Assembly: GCA_964504305.1 (NCBI GenBank)
Contig: CAZDEB010000001.1
Location: forward strand, 124,001 to 188,000
DNA from: UBA11606 sp964504305
GTDB taxonomy: Bacteria; Actinomycetota; Acidimicrobiia; Acidimicrobiales; Aldehydirespiratoraceae
Direction of reading: 5' to 3'
Length of the DNA stretch: 64,000 nucleotides
Numbering within the stretch: position 1 is the first letter of the stretch; each line of letters starts with the position of its first letter. A program made the position numbers and the translations under genes. Shown in pieces: positions 1 to 8,480 of the stretch. A model generated the notes under the pieces. It was not told the origin of the DNA. It did no database searches and saw only the letters and a list, made by a program, of their open reading frames with translations.

Positions 1-12
1 AGATTCTCTGCG

Positions 13-828
13 ATGTCTGTTGTTGTGCTCGCTGCCGCGGTATTTGTGTTGTCGTTGGCGGCAGGGCTCGCCCCCAGGGTTTTGCAACATCATTTGTCGA
101 TGTCGCGGCTCAACGATCTGACCGCAGTTGGGTCAGGCATGTTGCTTGCTTCGGCGATCATGATCGTTATCCCCGAAGGATTTGATGTAGCCGCCGAAGG
201 TGCGTCCGACGGGCACGCCTTTTCGAGCGAACCGGTTGTTCTCGGAGCGGCGATTCTTGTTGGTTTCTTGCTGATGTTCATCCTGGAGGGAATGGGGTTC
301 GGCCACGCCGTGCACGAAGAGCATCATTCCCATTCCGAAGGTCATGGTCATGGCCATGTTCATCATCCATCGTCGAGCCGGGTCCTGACGATGGGGCTTT
401 CGATGCACGCCTTGGCCGATGGTTTTGCTATTGGTTCGGCGGCGGCCAGTGGTGACGAAACCCTGTCGGTTCTGGTCGCGGTGGCCGTCCTTATCCACCG
501 CGTGCCCGCCGCGTTCAGTCTTGGGTTGTTCTCGTTACACGGCACCAAAGGCGAGCGTTGGGACACAAACGGGCTGATCGGGTTCTCGCTGGCAACACCT
601 TTGGCGATCTTGCTGGCCTATCTGCTGTTGGAGGATGCGGGCACTCAATGGTTGTCGTTGGTGATGCTGTTCTCGGCCGGCACTTTTGTTTATGTGGCGA
701 CAGTGGACACCTTGCCTACGGTGCACAATCCAGAGACCGGTCGGCGCTCGGTTGCAACCGTGCTCGTTGGTGCGGCCGGATTCATGGCGGTTTTTGCGTT
801 GCTCGACGGTGCCGGATGGACACACTGA
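13..828 (+). CDS. ZIP family divalent metal transporter (ZIP9-like)
   Basis: This is a 271-residue inner-membrane protein with the ZIP fold, expected to move zinc or another divalent metal into the cytoplasm. Hydrophobic segments begin at the N-terminus. A His-rich loop (about residues 99-118, HEEHHSHSEGHGHGHVHH) precedes the helix-4 motif HALADGFAIG (His132, Asp136), and helix 5 carries HRVPAAFSLG (His162). That HRVPAAF form resembles the SLC39A9/ZIP9 branch rather than the usual HEIPEG form. The length fits short bacterial ZIPs. It converges on the indolepyruvate oxidoreductase gene with only six bases between the stops. Substrate specificity cannot be read from the sequence. Confidence 0.87.
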   Translation: MSVVVLAAAVFVLSLAAGLAPRVLQHHLSMSRLNDLTAVGSGMLLASAIMIVIPEGFDVAAEGASDGHAFSSEPVVLGAAILVGFLLMFILEGMGFGHAVHEEHHSHSEGHGHGHVHHPSSSRVLTMGLSMHALADGFAIGSAAASGDETLSVLVAVAVLIHRVPAAFSLGLFSLHGTKGERWDTNGLIGFSLATPLAILLAYLLLEDAGTQWLSLVMLFSAGTFVYVATVDTLPTVHNPETGRRSVATVLVGAAGFMAVFALLDGAGWTH

Positions 829-834
829 CCGGCT

Positions 835-3800
835 TCATGTTGTGGCGCGCCACGCGGTGATGGCTACCTGCACATCGTTGCGATAGCTCGACACGTTGGC
901 CAGCTTCACGTGGCCGTATCCCCGAACCTGATCGGCGAGGCCAGCGATTCGCGTCGCCTCGTCGAGGGTGTCGGTGCCAAGCGACGAAGACAATTCGTCG
1001 ACGAGTTGGATGTACTCCTCTATCAACGATCGTTCTATCTTGCGTTCGTTGGTGCGGCCGAACGGGTCGAAGCGAGTGCCGCGGAGCGGGCGCATCCGAC
1101 GCAGCGATCCAAAGACGGGGCCTGCCGCCCATCGCGGTATGGCGACCTTTTTGTTGTAACCGAGGGCGACGAGGGTCGGCGGCCGTAGTTGATAGGCCAT
1201 CGATACGTGGTCGCCGAACTGGGTTTGGATCTGACGGGCAAACGCCGGGTCGCGGTGCAGCCGGGCAACCTCGTATTCGTCCTTGTAGGTCATCAGTTTC
1301 GCCAGTTGTGACGCGACCGCGACACTGAAAGCCGAGGTTCCGGCTACCTCTCTTTCGGCGGTTCGGGCTCGCTCTACTACCTCGACGTATCGGGTGGCCC
1401 ACGATTGACCGCCAAACGCCACCAGCTCTGGGAGTCGCCAGGCCAACGTCGTCTGTAGCTCGGGGTCGTCGTCCAGGCGGGCGGCGAGGCCGGCCGTTGT
1501 TGCCGTTGGTGCGGGAGCGACGGGACTGGCCGTCGGGTCACCGAACGGTTCGGCGAGGGTTGGGTCTTCGGCGATGAGGCGACCGACCCGGAAGGCTTGA
1601 TGGTTGAGATCGACGGCTACGCCGTTGAGAGTGATCGCTTGTCGAATGGCATCGCTACTCACCGGGATCAGCCCGCTCTGATATGCCGCGCCGAGCAGCA
1701 GCAGGTTGGCCGCCGGTTGGGATTGGAATAGCTGGCGGGCAATGGTCTCGGCGTCGATCCATAGATTCGCGTCGGATCGAGTCGCGCCGTTGATTTGGGT
1801 TTGGAATTCGGTCAGGTTTGGAAACGATTCTTTGTCGACCGATGCCACCATGTGTCCGGTAGGGACCGACGATGTCGACACCACTGCGATGGTTCGGTTC
1901 GGGTCGCTACGAGACAGATTCGGCGCGGCTACCCCGGCCACCACATCGAAAACCAGGTAGGTGTCGGCCGATCCTTCGGTCAACCGACTCGCGGCGCCGG
2001 TTGCGCCCGAACCGATGTGGAGATGGGACACCACCGGCCCGCCCTTTTGAGCCAGACCGGTCTGGTCGAGGCTGGTGGCTTCCTTGCCGTCGAGCAGCGC
2101 CGCGGTCATCAGGATTTGGTTGACGGTGACGACTCCGGTGCCACCAATACCGACCGTGAGCACCGACGCCTCGTCGGCAATGACTGGTTCCTGAGGGTCG
2201 GGCCGCGATAGGAGGTCGACCGCAGATGCGGGCCGCGAAACTCCCGCTTTGGATGGATCAACGGTGACGGTTACGAAGGCCGGGCACTCACCGTCAAGAC
2301 ACGACAGGTCGACGTTGCACGACTCTTGGTGAATTCGTGTCTTGCGGCCCAGCGGGGTGTCGACGGGATGGACGCTCATGCAGTTGGAGATAGCGCCGCA
2401 GTGACCGCAACCGTCGCAGACTGCTTCGTTGATTACGACCCGCGTGCGGGGTCGCTCGATTTTGTTCCGCTTGCGATCTCGACGCAGTTCGGCTGCGCAT
2501 CGTTGGTCGTAGACGATGACCGACGGCCCGGTCAGTTGGCGCAACTCGCGCTGAACCTTGTCGAGGTGATCGCGATGAACAATGTCGACCCCGGCCGCGA
2601 AGTGCGCGTCGAGCGGGTATTTGTCGGGGTCGTCGGCTACAACAACGATCCGGCCGATTCCTTCGGCATCGAGCAGGCGGGTGAGGTCAGGAACGTCGGG
2701 TTGGCCGGCGGCATCTTGACCGCCGGTCATCGCGACCGTTGCGTTGTACAAGATCTTGTAGGTGATGTTCGTTCCGCCGGCCACCGCTTGGCGGATGGCC
2801 ATGATTCCGGAGTGGGCGAAGGTGCCATCGCCGATGTTTTGAAACCGATGATTCTCGGTCACGAAGGGAGCCTGTCCGGCCCATTGAGCCCCTTCGCCGC
2901 CCATCTGGGTGATACCGACTGCTCGGTCGCCGTCCACAAACAGCACCATGCCGTGACAACCGATCCCGGCGCCCGCCACCGAACCTTCGGGAATTTCCGT
3001 CGAGCGATTATGGGGGCACCCACTACAGAAATACGGACTGCGAGTTGGTAGTTCGCCACTAGCGATTACCTGAATGTGGTCGCGCTGACGGCTTAGTTGC
3101 TCGGCATCGATTTTGCGTAGCAGGACGGTGCGTAAGGGCGCAGCGATTGCATCGGGGTCGAGCGCGCCAAGCGCCGGGATACAGGGGCGACCTTCTGGGT
3201 CGTGTTTGCCGATCACCGCGGGGCGAGAATCACTGTCGTAGAGCGCCGACTTGATCTGTTGTTCGAGAAATGGGCGCTTCTCCTCGATCACCAGCAACAC
3301 GTCCAGACCGGTCGCAAACCGGCGAAGGGTTGTGGTGCCGAGCGGCCAGATCACTGCTGGTTTGTAGAGACGAACGCCGAGGCGGGCGAGATCGGCATCG
3401 TCGGCTAGCCCTAGTCGAGCAAGCGCGCTTCGGAGGTCGTAATAGGTCTTACCCGCGGCCGCGATGCCGAGCCACGCGTCCTTGGTCGCCCCTTCGACTC
3501 GGTCGAGTTGGTTGACCTCGGCGAAATGGGCGGCGGCCTGGGGCCGCATCATGTAGGCCTCGTGTTCCTGACCGACGGCGGCGGGCTGGATGATGTCGTC
3601 GTTGCAGGTTTGTTGCCACTCGACTCCGTCGACCACAAACGGGTTGTGCGAAATTTGGAGCCGGTCGCGGCCGACATTCACGGTTGCCGTGGCGTCGGCT
3701 ACGTCGGTGTGAATTTTCATGCCGACCCAGTTGCCGCAGGCCCGCGACATCGCATAACCGAATCGTGAGTAGTCGAGAACCTCCTGGACCGAGCCGGGAT

Positions 3801-4317
3801 ACAGCGTGGGAAGGCTCAGTTCGGCCAAAGCTGCTTCCGAGGCCGACGGCATGGTCGACGACTTACAGGCCGGGTCGTCGCCGACCGCGGCGATGACGCC
3901 GTCGCGGCGGCTTACTCCGGCGGCGTTGGCGTGCCGTATTGCATCGCCGGCACGATCAAGCCCGGGCCCTTTGGCGAACCACAATCCGACCACGCCATCA
4001 TGACGGGGGTGGCCGTTTCTTCCCGCTTGCTGGGATCCCCACACCATGGTGGCAGCGAGCTCTTCGTTGACGCCGTATTCGAAGCGCACTCGGTTGGCGA
4101 CCATCACTGCTCGGTTGCGGTTGTAGACCATGTCGACTCCGCCGAGCGGTGATCCCTGATATCCGGTGATCAAGCCCGCGGTGTCGAACCCGTTGGCCCG
4201 ATCGGCACGGACCTGATCGAGCGGGCCGCGAACCAGTGCTTGCACCCCCGATAACGCGACATTGCCGTTTTCTGATTCGAACTGATCTCGTAGTTCGTAC
4301 TCGTGCAGATCGGTCAT
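835..4317 (-). CDS. Fused indolepyruvate:ferredoxin oxidoreductase
   Basis: A 1160-residue single-chain 2-oxoacid:ferredoxin oxidoreductase. The family decarboxylates aryl pyruvates such as indolepyruvate and phenylpyruvate to aryl-acetyl-CoA, reducing ferredoxin. The N-terminus has the alpha-type motif TGYQGSPLGGVDMVYN. The middle holds the TPP domain (CSGCPHNRST and GAGIGCHGM), followed by a Cys-rich Fe-S segment (CDGCGHCG, then SCNVDLSCLDGECP). The C-terminus is the gamma domain (VGIGGTGVVTVNQ, LDQTGLAQKGGPVVSH). This fusion matches the bacterial homodimeric type of about 1150 residues. I chose the ATG at 4317 because the extra 38 upstream residues are Cys/Arg-rich and unlike the family. 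The nearby Lrp regulator and HPPD-like gene fit aromatic amino acid degradation. Confidence 0.93.
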   Translation of the reverse strand: MTDLHEYELRDQFESENGNVALSGVQALVRGPLDQVRADRANGFDTAGLITGYQGSPLGGVDMVYNRNRAVMVANRVRFEYGVNEELAATMVWGSQQAGRNGHPRHDGVVGLWFAKGPGLDRAGDAIRHANAAGVSRRDGVIAAVGDDPACKSSTMPSASEAALAELSLPTLYPGSVQEVLDYSRFGYAMSRACGNWVGMKIHTDVADATATVNVGRDRLQISHNPFVVDGVEWQQTCNDDIIQPAAVGQEHEAYMMRPQAAAHFAEVNQLDRVEGATKDAWLGIAAAGKTYYDLRSALARLGLADDADLARLGVRLYKPAVIWPLGTTTLRRFATGLDVLLVIEEKRPFLEQQIKSALYDSDSRPAVIGKHDPEGRPCIPALGALDPDAIAAPLRTVLLRKIDAEQLSRQRDHIQVIASGELPTRSPYFCSGCPHNRSTEIPEGSVAGAGIGCHGMVLFVDGDRAVGITQMGGEGAQWAGQAPFVTENHRFQNIGDGTFAHSGIMAIRQAVAGGTNITYKILYNATVAMTGGQDAAGQPDVPDLTRLLDAEGIGRIVVVADDPDKYPLDAHFAAGVDIVHRDHLDKVQRELRQLTGPSVIVYDQRCAAELRRDRKRNKIERPRTRVVINEAVCDGCGHCGAISNCMSVHPVDTPLGRKTRIHQESCNVDLSCLDGECPAFVTVTVDPSKAGVSRPASAVDLLSRPDPQEPVIADEASVLTVGIGGTGVVTVNQILMTAALLDGKEATSLDQTGLAQKGGPVVSHLHIGSGATGAASRLTEGSADTYLVFDVVAGVAAPNLSRSDPNRTIAVVSTSSVPTGHMVASVDKESFPNLTEFQTQINGATRSDANLWIDAETIARQLFQSQPAANLLLLGAAYQSGLIPVSSDAIRQAITLNGVAVDLNHQAFRVGRLIAEDPTLAEPFGDPTASPVAPAPTATTAGLAARLDDDPELQTTLAWRLPELVAFGGQSWATRYVEVVERARTAEREVAGTSAFSVAVASQLAKLMTYKDEYEVARLHRDPAFARQIQTQFGDHVSMAYQLRPPTLVALGYNKKVAIPRWAAGPVFGSLRRMRPLRGTRFDPFGRTNERKIERSLIEEYIQLVDELSSSLGTDTLDEATRIAGLADQVRGYGHVKLANVSSYRNDVQVAITAWRATT

Positions 4318-4384
4318 GGCGCACAGTACCTGTTGGTGCGGCCCGGCGGCATTTGCGTCCGAGCAGATCGACCTGCAATCTCTT

Positions 4385-5830
4385 GTGGTGCAGCAGCCCC
4401 CTCGGACTCGGCCCAACATTGTTCTGATCAACTGTGACGATCTTGGTTATGGCGATCTGGGTTGTTACGGCTCGTCGCTCAACGCCACGCCAGCCATCGA
4501 TCAGATGGCCGCCGAAGGAGTGCGGTTCACCGACTTCTACATGGCGTCGCCGGTTTGTTCGCCGAGTCGAGCGGCGATGCTCACCGGGAGCTATCCCCTC
4601 AGGGTTGGGTTCGGCCCTCATGGTGCAGCGGGAGTGCTGTTTCCCGGTCACCAGTTCGGGCTGAATCCGACCGAGATCACGATGGCTTCGCTGCTCCAAG
4701 GGGCGGGGTACGCAACCAAACTGGTCGGCAAGTGGCACTGCGGTGATCAACCAGAGTTCTGGCCGACCCGTCACGGCTTCGACAGCTACTTCGGGATTCC
4801 CTACAGCAACGACATGGGTCGTCAAGTGCAACCGCCCAATATGACGGTCGAGAAGTTGGAGAAACAGGCCGAGATGTTTCGGGCTTTCGGGATCCCGGCC
4901 GAACGTCCGCCGCTGCCGCTCATGCGAAACAACGATGTGGTCGACGCCCAGTTCGACCAATCGACTCTGACCGAGATGTACGTGAACGAGTCGGTGTCGT
5001 TCATCCGCGACAACCGCGACCAGCCGTTTTTCCTCTACCTCGCTCACATGTATGTGCATTTGCCGATCTACGTGCAGCAACGGTTTCTCGACGCCTCGCG
5101 CAACGGTCGCTACGGCGCGGCGGTTGGTTGCATCGATTGGGCCACCGATGTGATCCTCGGCGAGTTGCAAACGCTGGGCCTCGACCACGACACGCTCGTT
5201 GTGTTCACCAGCGACAACGGGGCACTTGGCGCGTCGCGGGGCGGAGCCGGGAGCAACGATCCCTTGCGTGACTCGAAGGGGACCACATGGGAGGGCGGCC
5301 AGCGGGTGCCTTGCATCATGCGCTGGCCCGGACGGATACCTCAGGGTGCCGAGATCTCCGAGGTCGCCACCGCGCTCGACTTCTATCCCACCTTCGCCGG
5401 TCTGGGTGGGGCCGACCTGCCCACCGATCGGGTGATCGATGGCCGCGACCTTTCTGCCGCGATCCTCAAGGGCGAGAGCCTCGCCGACCGGCCGTTTGTC
5501 TACCAGTGGGCCGGCGCCATCGAAGCGCTTCGCCTTGGGCGGTGGAAACTGCACGTCGGTAAACACGGCCAGGCGCTTGATAACGAGCTCTACGATCTAG
5601 TGGCCGATCCCGGCGAAACGACCGACGTGTCAGCCGCCAATCCCGATGTGGTGGCGACGTTGCTGGACGAGATTGATGTTGCTCGCCACGATCTTGGCGA
5701 CGCCCGAACCGGTGTTGTGGGCCGCGGCACTCGCCCCGTGGGTCGTGTTGGCAATCCCCAGCTCCTCACCGAGTTCGACCCGGATCACCCTTACTTCATG
5801 GCCGAGTACGACCTCGCCGACCGCGGCTGA
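4385..5830 (+). CDS. Arylsulfatase-type sulfatase
   Basis: Type I sulfatase that hydrolyses a sulfate ester using a formylglycine made from Cys. The N-terminus RPNIVLINCDDLGYGDLGCYG supplies the metal-binding Asp pair. CSPSRAAMLTG is the CxPxR maturation signature, and TKLVGKWHCG and TSDNGALG are further conserved blocks. At about 481 residues it is of normal length. I found no clear signal peptide, so it may be cytoplasmic. The first in-frame ATG (4316) would overlap the start codon of the divergent oxidoreductase gene and adds a family-unlike Cys-rich leader, so GTG at 4385 (or 4388) is preferred. The true start is uncertain. It lies 31 bases upstream of the broken amine dehydrogenase gene. 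Confidence 0.86.
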   Translation: MVQQPPRTRPNIVLINCDDLGYGDLGCYGSSLNATPAIDQMAAEGVRFTDFYMASPVCSPSRAAMLTGSYPLRVGFGPHGAAGVLFPGHQFGLNPTEITMASLLQGAGYATKLVGKWHCGDQPEFWPTRHGFDSYFGIPYSNDMGRQVQPPNMTVEKLEKQAEMFRAFGIPAERPPLPLMRNNDVVDAQFDQSTLTEMYVNESVSFIRDNRDQPFFLYLAHMYVHLPIYVQQRFLDASRNGRYGAAVGCIDWATDVILGELQTLGLDHDTLVVFTSDNGALGASRGGAGSNDPLRDSKGTTWEGGQRVPCIMRWPGRIPQGAEISEVATALDFYPTFAGLGGADLPTDRVIDGRDLSAAILKGESLADRPFVYQWAGAIEALRLGRWKLHVGKHGQALDNELYDLVADPGETTDVSAANPDVVATLLDEIDVARHDLGDARTGVVGRGTRPVGRVGNPQLLTEFDPDHPYFMAEYDLADRG

Positions 5831-5861
5831 CTGCGCTCGGCTTGTGTAGCGCCGAAAGGAA

Positions 5862-6659
5862 ATGCGCATGCCTCGTGACCCGAGATTCGACATCATGTTC
5901 GAACCGGTCAAGATCGGGCCGGTCACGGCCCCGAACCGTTTCTACCAGGTGCCGCACTGCACCGGGATCGGCTATCGCAAACCGCAGACCCTCGCCGCTT
6001 TGCGCGAAACCAAAGCCGAAGGCGGTTGGGGAACGGTGTGCACCGAGTACTGCTCGATTCACCCTTCGTCGGACGACGATCCCTATCCCTCGTCGACGAT
6101 CTGGGACGATGACGACGTGCGGGCGTTGGCGCTCATGGCCGACAAGGTGCACGCGCACGGTGCGCTGGCCGGCATCGAGTTGTGGCACGGCGGGGCGGCG
6201 AGCGCCAATCACTATTCTCGCGAAACGCCGATCGGCCCATACGGCCGAGCGGCCGGTGTTCGACCCGGTGCAAACCCGGGCCATGGACAAGCACGACATC
6301 AAAGAGCTCAAGCGATGGCATCTCGACGCGGCCAAACGGGCTCAGCGGGCCGGGTTCGACGTTGTGTACGTCTACGCCTGTCACTGGTATCTTCTGCGTC
6401 GGTGAACCTCGAATGCACCTACACCGAGCGGGTCGACGAAATCGCGGCCGCGTCAGTGGTGATGGTGACGTCACGCACCCCGAACGATTCGTTGTTCTAC
6501 GACATCGCCGACCGGTCCAACGTCCGCCGCATCGGCGATTGTCTAGCGCCAGGCACCGTGGCGACTTCGGTGTACTCAGGTCACCAGTACGCCCGCGAAC
6601 TTGACGAGCCTCCTCCAGCCGATGTGCGCTTTCGGCGAGAACGGGCCGTCGCCCCCTAG
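5862..6659 (+). pseudogene. Decayed dimethylamine/trimethylamine dehydrogenase-like gene
   Basis: The first part (about residues 1-128) matches the N-terminal FMN TIM barrel of the dimethylamine/trimethylamine dehydrogenase group of the Old Yellow Enzyme family: MFEPVKIGPVTAPNRFYQVPHC, WGTVCTEYCSIHP, ELWHGGAASANHYSRE. Near 6246-6250 the homology moves to another frame by one base (RPVFDPVQTRAMDKHDIKEL, then GFDVVYVYACHWYL) until a stop at about 6403. From about 6400 the first frame resumes, but with the extreme C-terminus of the family (SVVMVTSRTPNDSLFYDI, then IGDCLAPGTVATSVYSGH). Full-length members have about 700 residues, so several hundred codons between the barrel start and the C-terminal dinucleotide domain are absent. 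A good ribosome binding site (GAAAGGAAA) still precedes the ATG. I read it as a frameshifted, internally deleted gene remnant; an assembly collapse is the alternative. Confidence 0.86.
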
Positions 6660-6669
6660 CGATGGTTGC

Positions 6670-7140
6670 TCAGGATTGTTCGGCCAGGAGTAGATCGACT
6701 AGTTCGCGGCGGTGGGGGGTTGCGAGGGCGAGTTGGCTTGAGCTTCGCGACACCGTCGGGATTGATGTGACCGTCTGCAGGATCTGATGTAGGTGGTCGT
6801 TTGAGTGAGCAACGATTCGGCATAGCAAATCGCCAACGCCGGTGATGGTGTGAATCTCGAGCACTTCAGGAATCGAGGCCAGCGCCGCGGTGGTGGCGTC
6901 GTGAGTTCCTTGACTGATTTCGAGCGTGGCAAAGGCCACAACATCGAACCCGGCCTGCCGCGGATCGAGCTTGGGTTGATAGCCAGTGATGATTCCGTCG
7001 GCCTCGAGACGTTCGAGCCTCGAGTAGACGGTGCCGCGGGCGATGTTGACCAATCGGGCGATCGCTGAGTGAGTGGGTCGAAGGGTGTCGCGCAATGCGG
7101 CCAGCAGCCGCAGATCGACGTGGTCGAGATTGTGGGTCAT
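6670..7140 (-). CDS. Lrp/AsnC family transcriptional regulator
   Basis: A 156-residue DNA-binding protein of the leucine-responsive regulator family. The N-terminal winged helix-turn-helix (DLRLLAALRDTLRPTHSAIARL, then GTVYSRLERLEADGIITGY) is followed by the RAM ligand-binding domain (FATLEISQGTHDATTAALAS, EVLEIHTITGVGDLLCRIVA). The ATG at 7140 begins MTHNLDHVD, the usual family start; fourteen earlier in-frame codons look non-coding. It is divergent from the HPPD-like gene, and an AT-centred inverted repeat lies in the shared spacer. Control of that neighbour, possibly with the aryl-pyruvate oxidoreductase, by an amino acid signal is an inference. Confidence 0.9.
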   Translation of the reverse strand: MTHNLDHVDLRLLAALRDTLRPTHSAIARLVNIARGTVYSRLERLEADGIITGYQPKLDPRQAGFDVVAFATLEISQGTHDATTAALASIPEVLEIHTITGVGDLLCRIVAHSNDHLHQILQTVTSIPTVSRSSSQLALATPHRRELVDLLLAEQS

Positions 7141-7174
7141 AGTGTGCAGCGCTGTCGGGGCTATCAGGAAGTAT

Positions 7175-7192
7175 CTAGACAATATGTTCTAG
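7175..7192. promoter_or_regulatory. Candidate operator of the Lrp-type regulator
   Basis: An 18-base imperfect inverted repeat, CTAGACAATATGTTCTAG, with seven of nine pairs matching and an AT-rich centre. It lies between the divergent Lrp and HPPD-like genes. Lrp/AsnC proteins bind degenerate 15-bp palindromes of this kind. The assignment to the neighbouring regulator is inferred from position only. Confidence 0.45.
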
Positions 7193-7262
7193 CAGATCCG
7201 CCGGCTGAAGCGATATGTCAGAGCTCGTTGACAAATATTGCACGTACCGGTCAACTGTCCTC

Positions 7263-7907
7263 ATGACAACTACGCCTCATCTCAAAAAAGTTGATCACAT
7301 TTCTTACGCGTGCGCCGCAGGTCAGATCGAGAAGTGGGCGTGGTTCCATATCGAGGTCGAAGGTGGCACGTTGATCAACCGCATCGATGATGTGCGTCCT
7401 GGCGACCCGGACTCATCAATGAAGATCTGGTGCATTGACTTTGGCGAGTTCGGCATTGCCCTCATCGAAGGCATCGATCGAGACAAGAAGTCCCAGGTCA
7501 CCAAGTTCGTGGATGTGCACGGCGACCACTCGTGTCAACACGTCGCCTACGACACCCACAATCTCGACCAGTTCGTTGCTCACCTCAAGACGATGGGCGG
7601 AACGCCACGCGGCGAGGTCCTGGTCCGCGACGACGGATTTGGCACACTCAAGCAGATGTTCGCCCGCGGTTACGCCGAGGGCGATGCCGCCGAAGCCAGC
7701 TTCCCCGAGTACTGCGAACGGCCAAAGGCACAAATGGACGAGCACGGTGTAGCGATCACGTTCGCCGAAGAAACCGGCAAAGGCTTCTACGACCAAATCG
7801 AGGACGCGGTCGCCGACGGCGACGAATCACCGTTCTTCGACTTTGACGCGATGCCAACCGACTGGCATGTCCCGGCCGCCCAGCCCCGCGCCGAGTTCGT
7901 CGGCTGA
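7263..7907 (+). CDS. Single-domain HPPD-like VOC family protein
   Basis: A 214-residue vicinal-oxygen-chelate protein resembling the catalytic C-terminal half of 4-hydroxyphenylpyruvate dioxygenase. The order of likely metal ligands matches that enzyme: His in KKVDHISYAC, His in SCQHVAYDTHNL (compare QHIALxT), and Glu in SFPEYCERP (compare FFEIIQR). Full HPPDs have about 350-400 residues with an inactive N-terminal VOC half, which is missing here. ATG at 7263 (MTTTPHLKK) was chosen over an earlier in-frame ATG at 7215 because homology begins just after it. Divergence from an Lrp regulator and proximity to an aryl-pyruvate oxidoreductase favour an aromatic keto-acid substrate, but this is inferred. 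Confidence 0.75.
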   Translation: MTTTPHLKKVDHISYACAAGQIEKWAWFHIEVEGGTLINRIDDVRPGDPDSSMKIWCIDFGEFGIALIEGIDRDKKSQVTKFVDVHGDHSCQHVAYDTHNLDQFVAHLKTMGGTPRGEVLVRDDGFGTLKQMFARGYAEGDAAEASFPEYCERPKAQMDEHGVAITFAEETGKGFYDQIEDAVADGDESPFFDFDAMPTDWHVPAAQPRAEFVG

Positions 7908-7936
7908 ACGCCGTGACGGCCGGTGCCGGCTTGGGG

Positions 7937-8371
7937 TTAGCCGTCCGATAGGGACTTCAGTAGCGCCATCACTGCCTCGCGCTCGGTGGTCGAAAGCGAC
8001 GAGAGTGCCGCGGTGTCGGCGATCACGTCGTTGACTACCGCGTCGGCGTTGGAGATCAATCGTCGTCCCGCTTTGGTCAACGTCGCACGAGAACTACGAG
8101 CATCGCGGGCGTCTCGAACGGTTTGTAAGTAGCCAATCTTTTCGAGCGGTTGCAGGGCCCGCGTAACGCCCGAAGCCGATAGGCCGACGGCCTGGGCCAG
8201 CCCGATGCGGGTCTTGGGTTGGTCGGCATCGTTCAGGGCGGTGATGAGTCGATATTCGTTGTAGCTGATCCCGACAATGCTCGACAGTTGGCCATCGAGT
8301 CGACGTTGTAGGCGGTCCGACGCCGACAGCAGCTGACGGGCCAGTTCGTGAGCAGGGGAAGAAGATTGCAT
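7937..8371 (-). CDS. MarR family transcriptional regulator
   Basis: A 144-residue winged-helix regulator. Helical N-terminus (HELARQLLSASDRLQRRLD), recognition region (IGLAQAVGLSASGVTRALQPLEKIGYL) and the wing DARDARSSRATLTKAGRRL are typical of MarR, including the D-x-R-R-style wing and its following Leu-Thr. The ATG at 8371 gives the usual family length; the longer in-frame extension would run into the aldolase gene. It is divergent from the aldolase gene, and an 18-bp palindrome sits 18 bases before its start codon, which suggests autoregulation with possible co-control of the aldolase. Confidence 0.88.
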   Translation of the reverse strand: MQSSSPAHELARQLLSASDRLQRRLDGQLSSIVGISYNEYRLITALNDADQPKTRIGLAQAVGLSASGVTRALQPLEKIGYLQTVRDARDARSSRATLTKAGRRLISNADAVVNDVIADTAALSSLSTTEREAVMALLKSLSDG

Positions 8372-8388
8372 GACACATACCGTACAGA

Positions 8389-8406
8389 TGCATGAGTACT
8401 CACGCA
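8389..8406. promoter_or_regulatory. Palindromic operator between marR-type gene and aldolase
   Basis: TGCATGAGTACTCACGCA is an 18-base inverted repeat with eight of nine pairs matching, centred on GAGTACTC. It lies in the divergent spacer between the MarR-type gene and the aldolase gene. Its length and symmetry are right for a MarR dimer. No footprint evidence is available. Confidence 0.6.
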
Positions 8407-8480
8407 ATCTGGATACACGTGCCGATGTCCGTGACGGCGTATCCTGACAATGCTCATAGAACGAAAATTGGATCAACCAC

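Noticed and set aside
3998..5566. Open frame of about 520 codons on the minus strand across the sulfatase gene.
   Set aside because: It is antisense to the well-supported sulfatase and the start of the oxidoreductase, has Arg/His-rich low-quality protein sequence and no family motif. It results from high-GC codon use.
6390..6405. The stop in the amine dehydrogenase remnant considered as a second Sec codon.
   Set aside because: Family homology does not continue in the same frame after the stop and most of the protein is missing, so a deletion explains it better.
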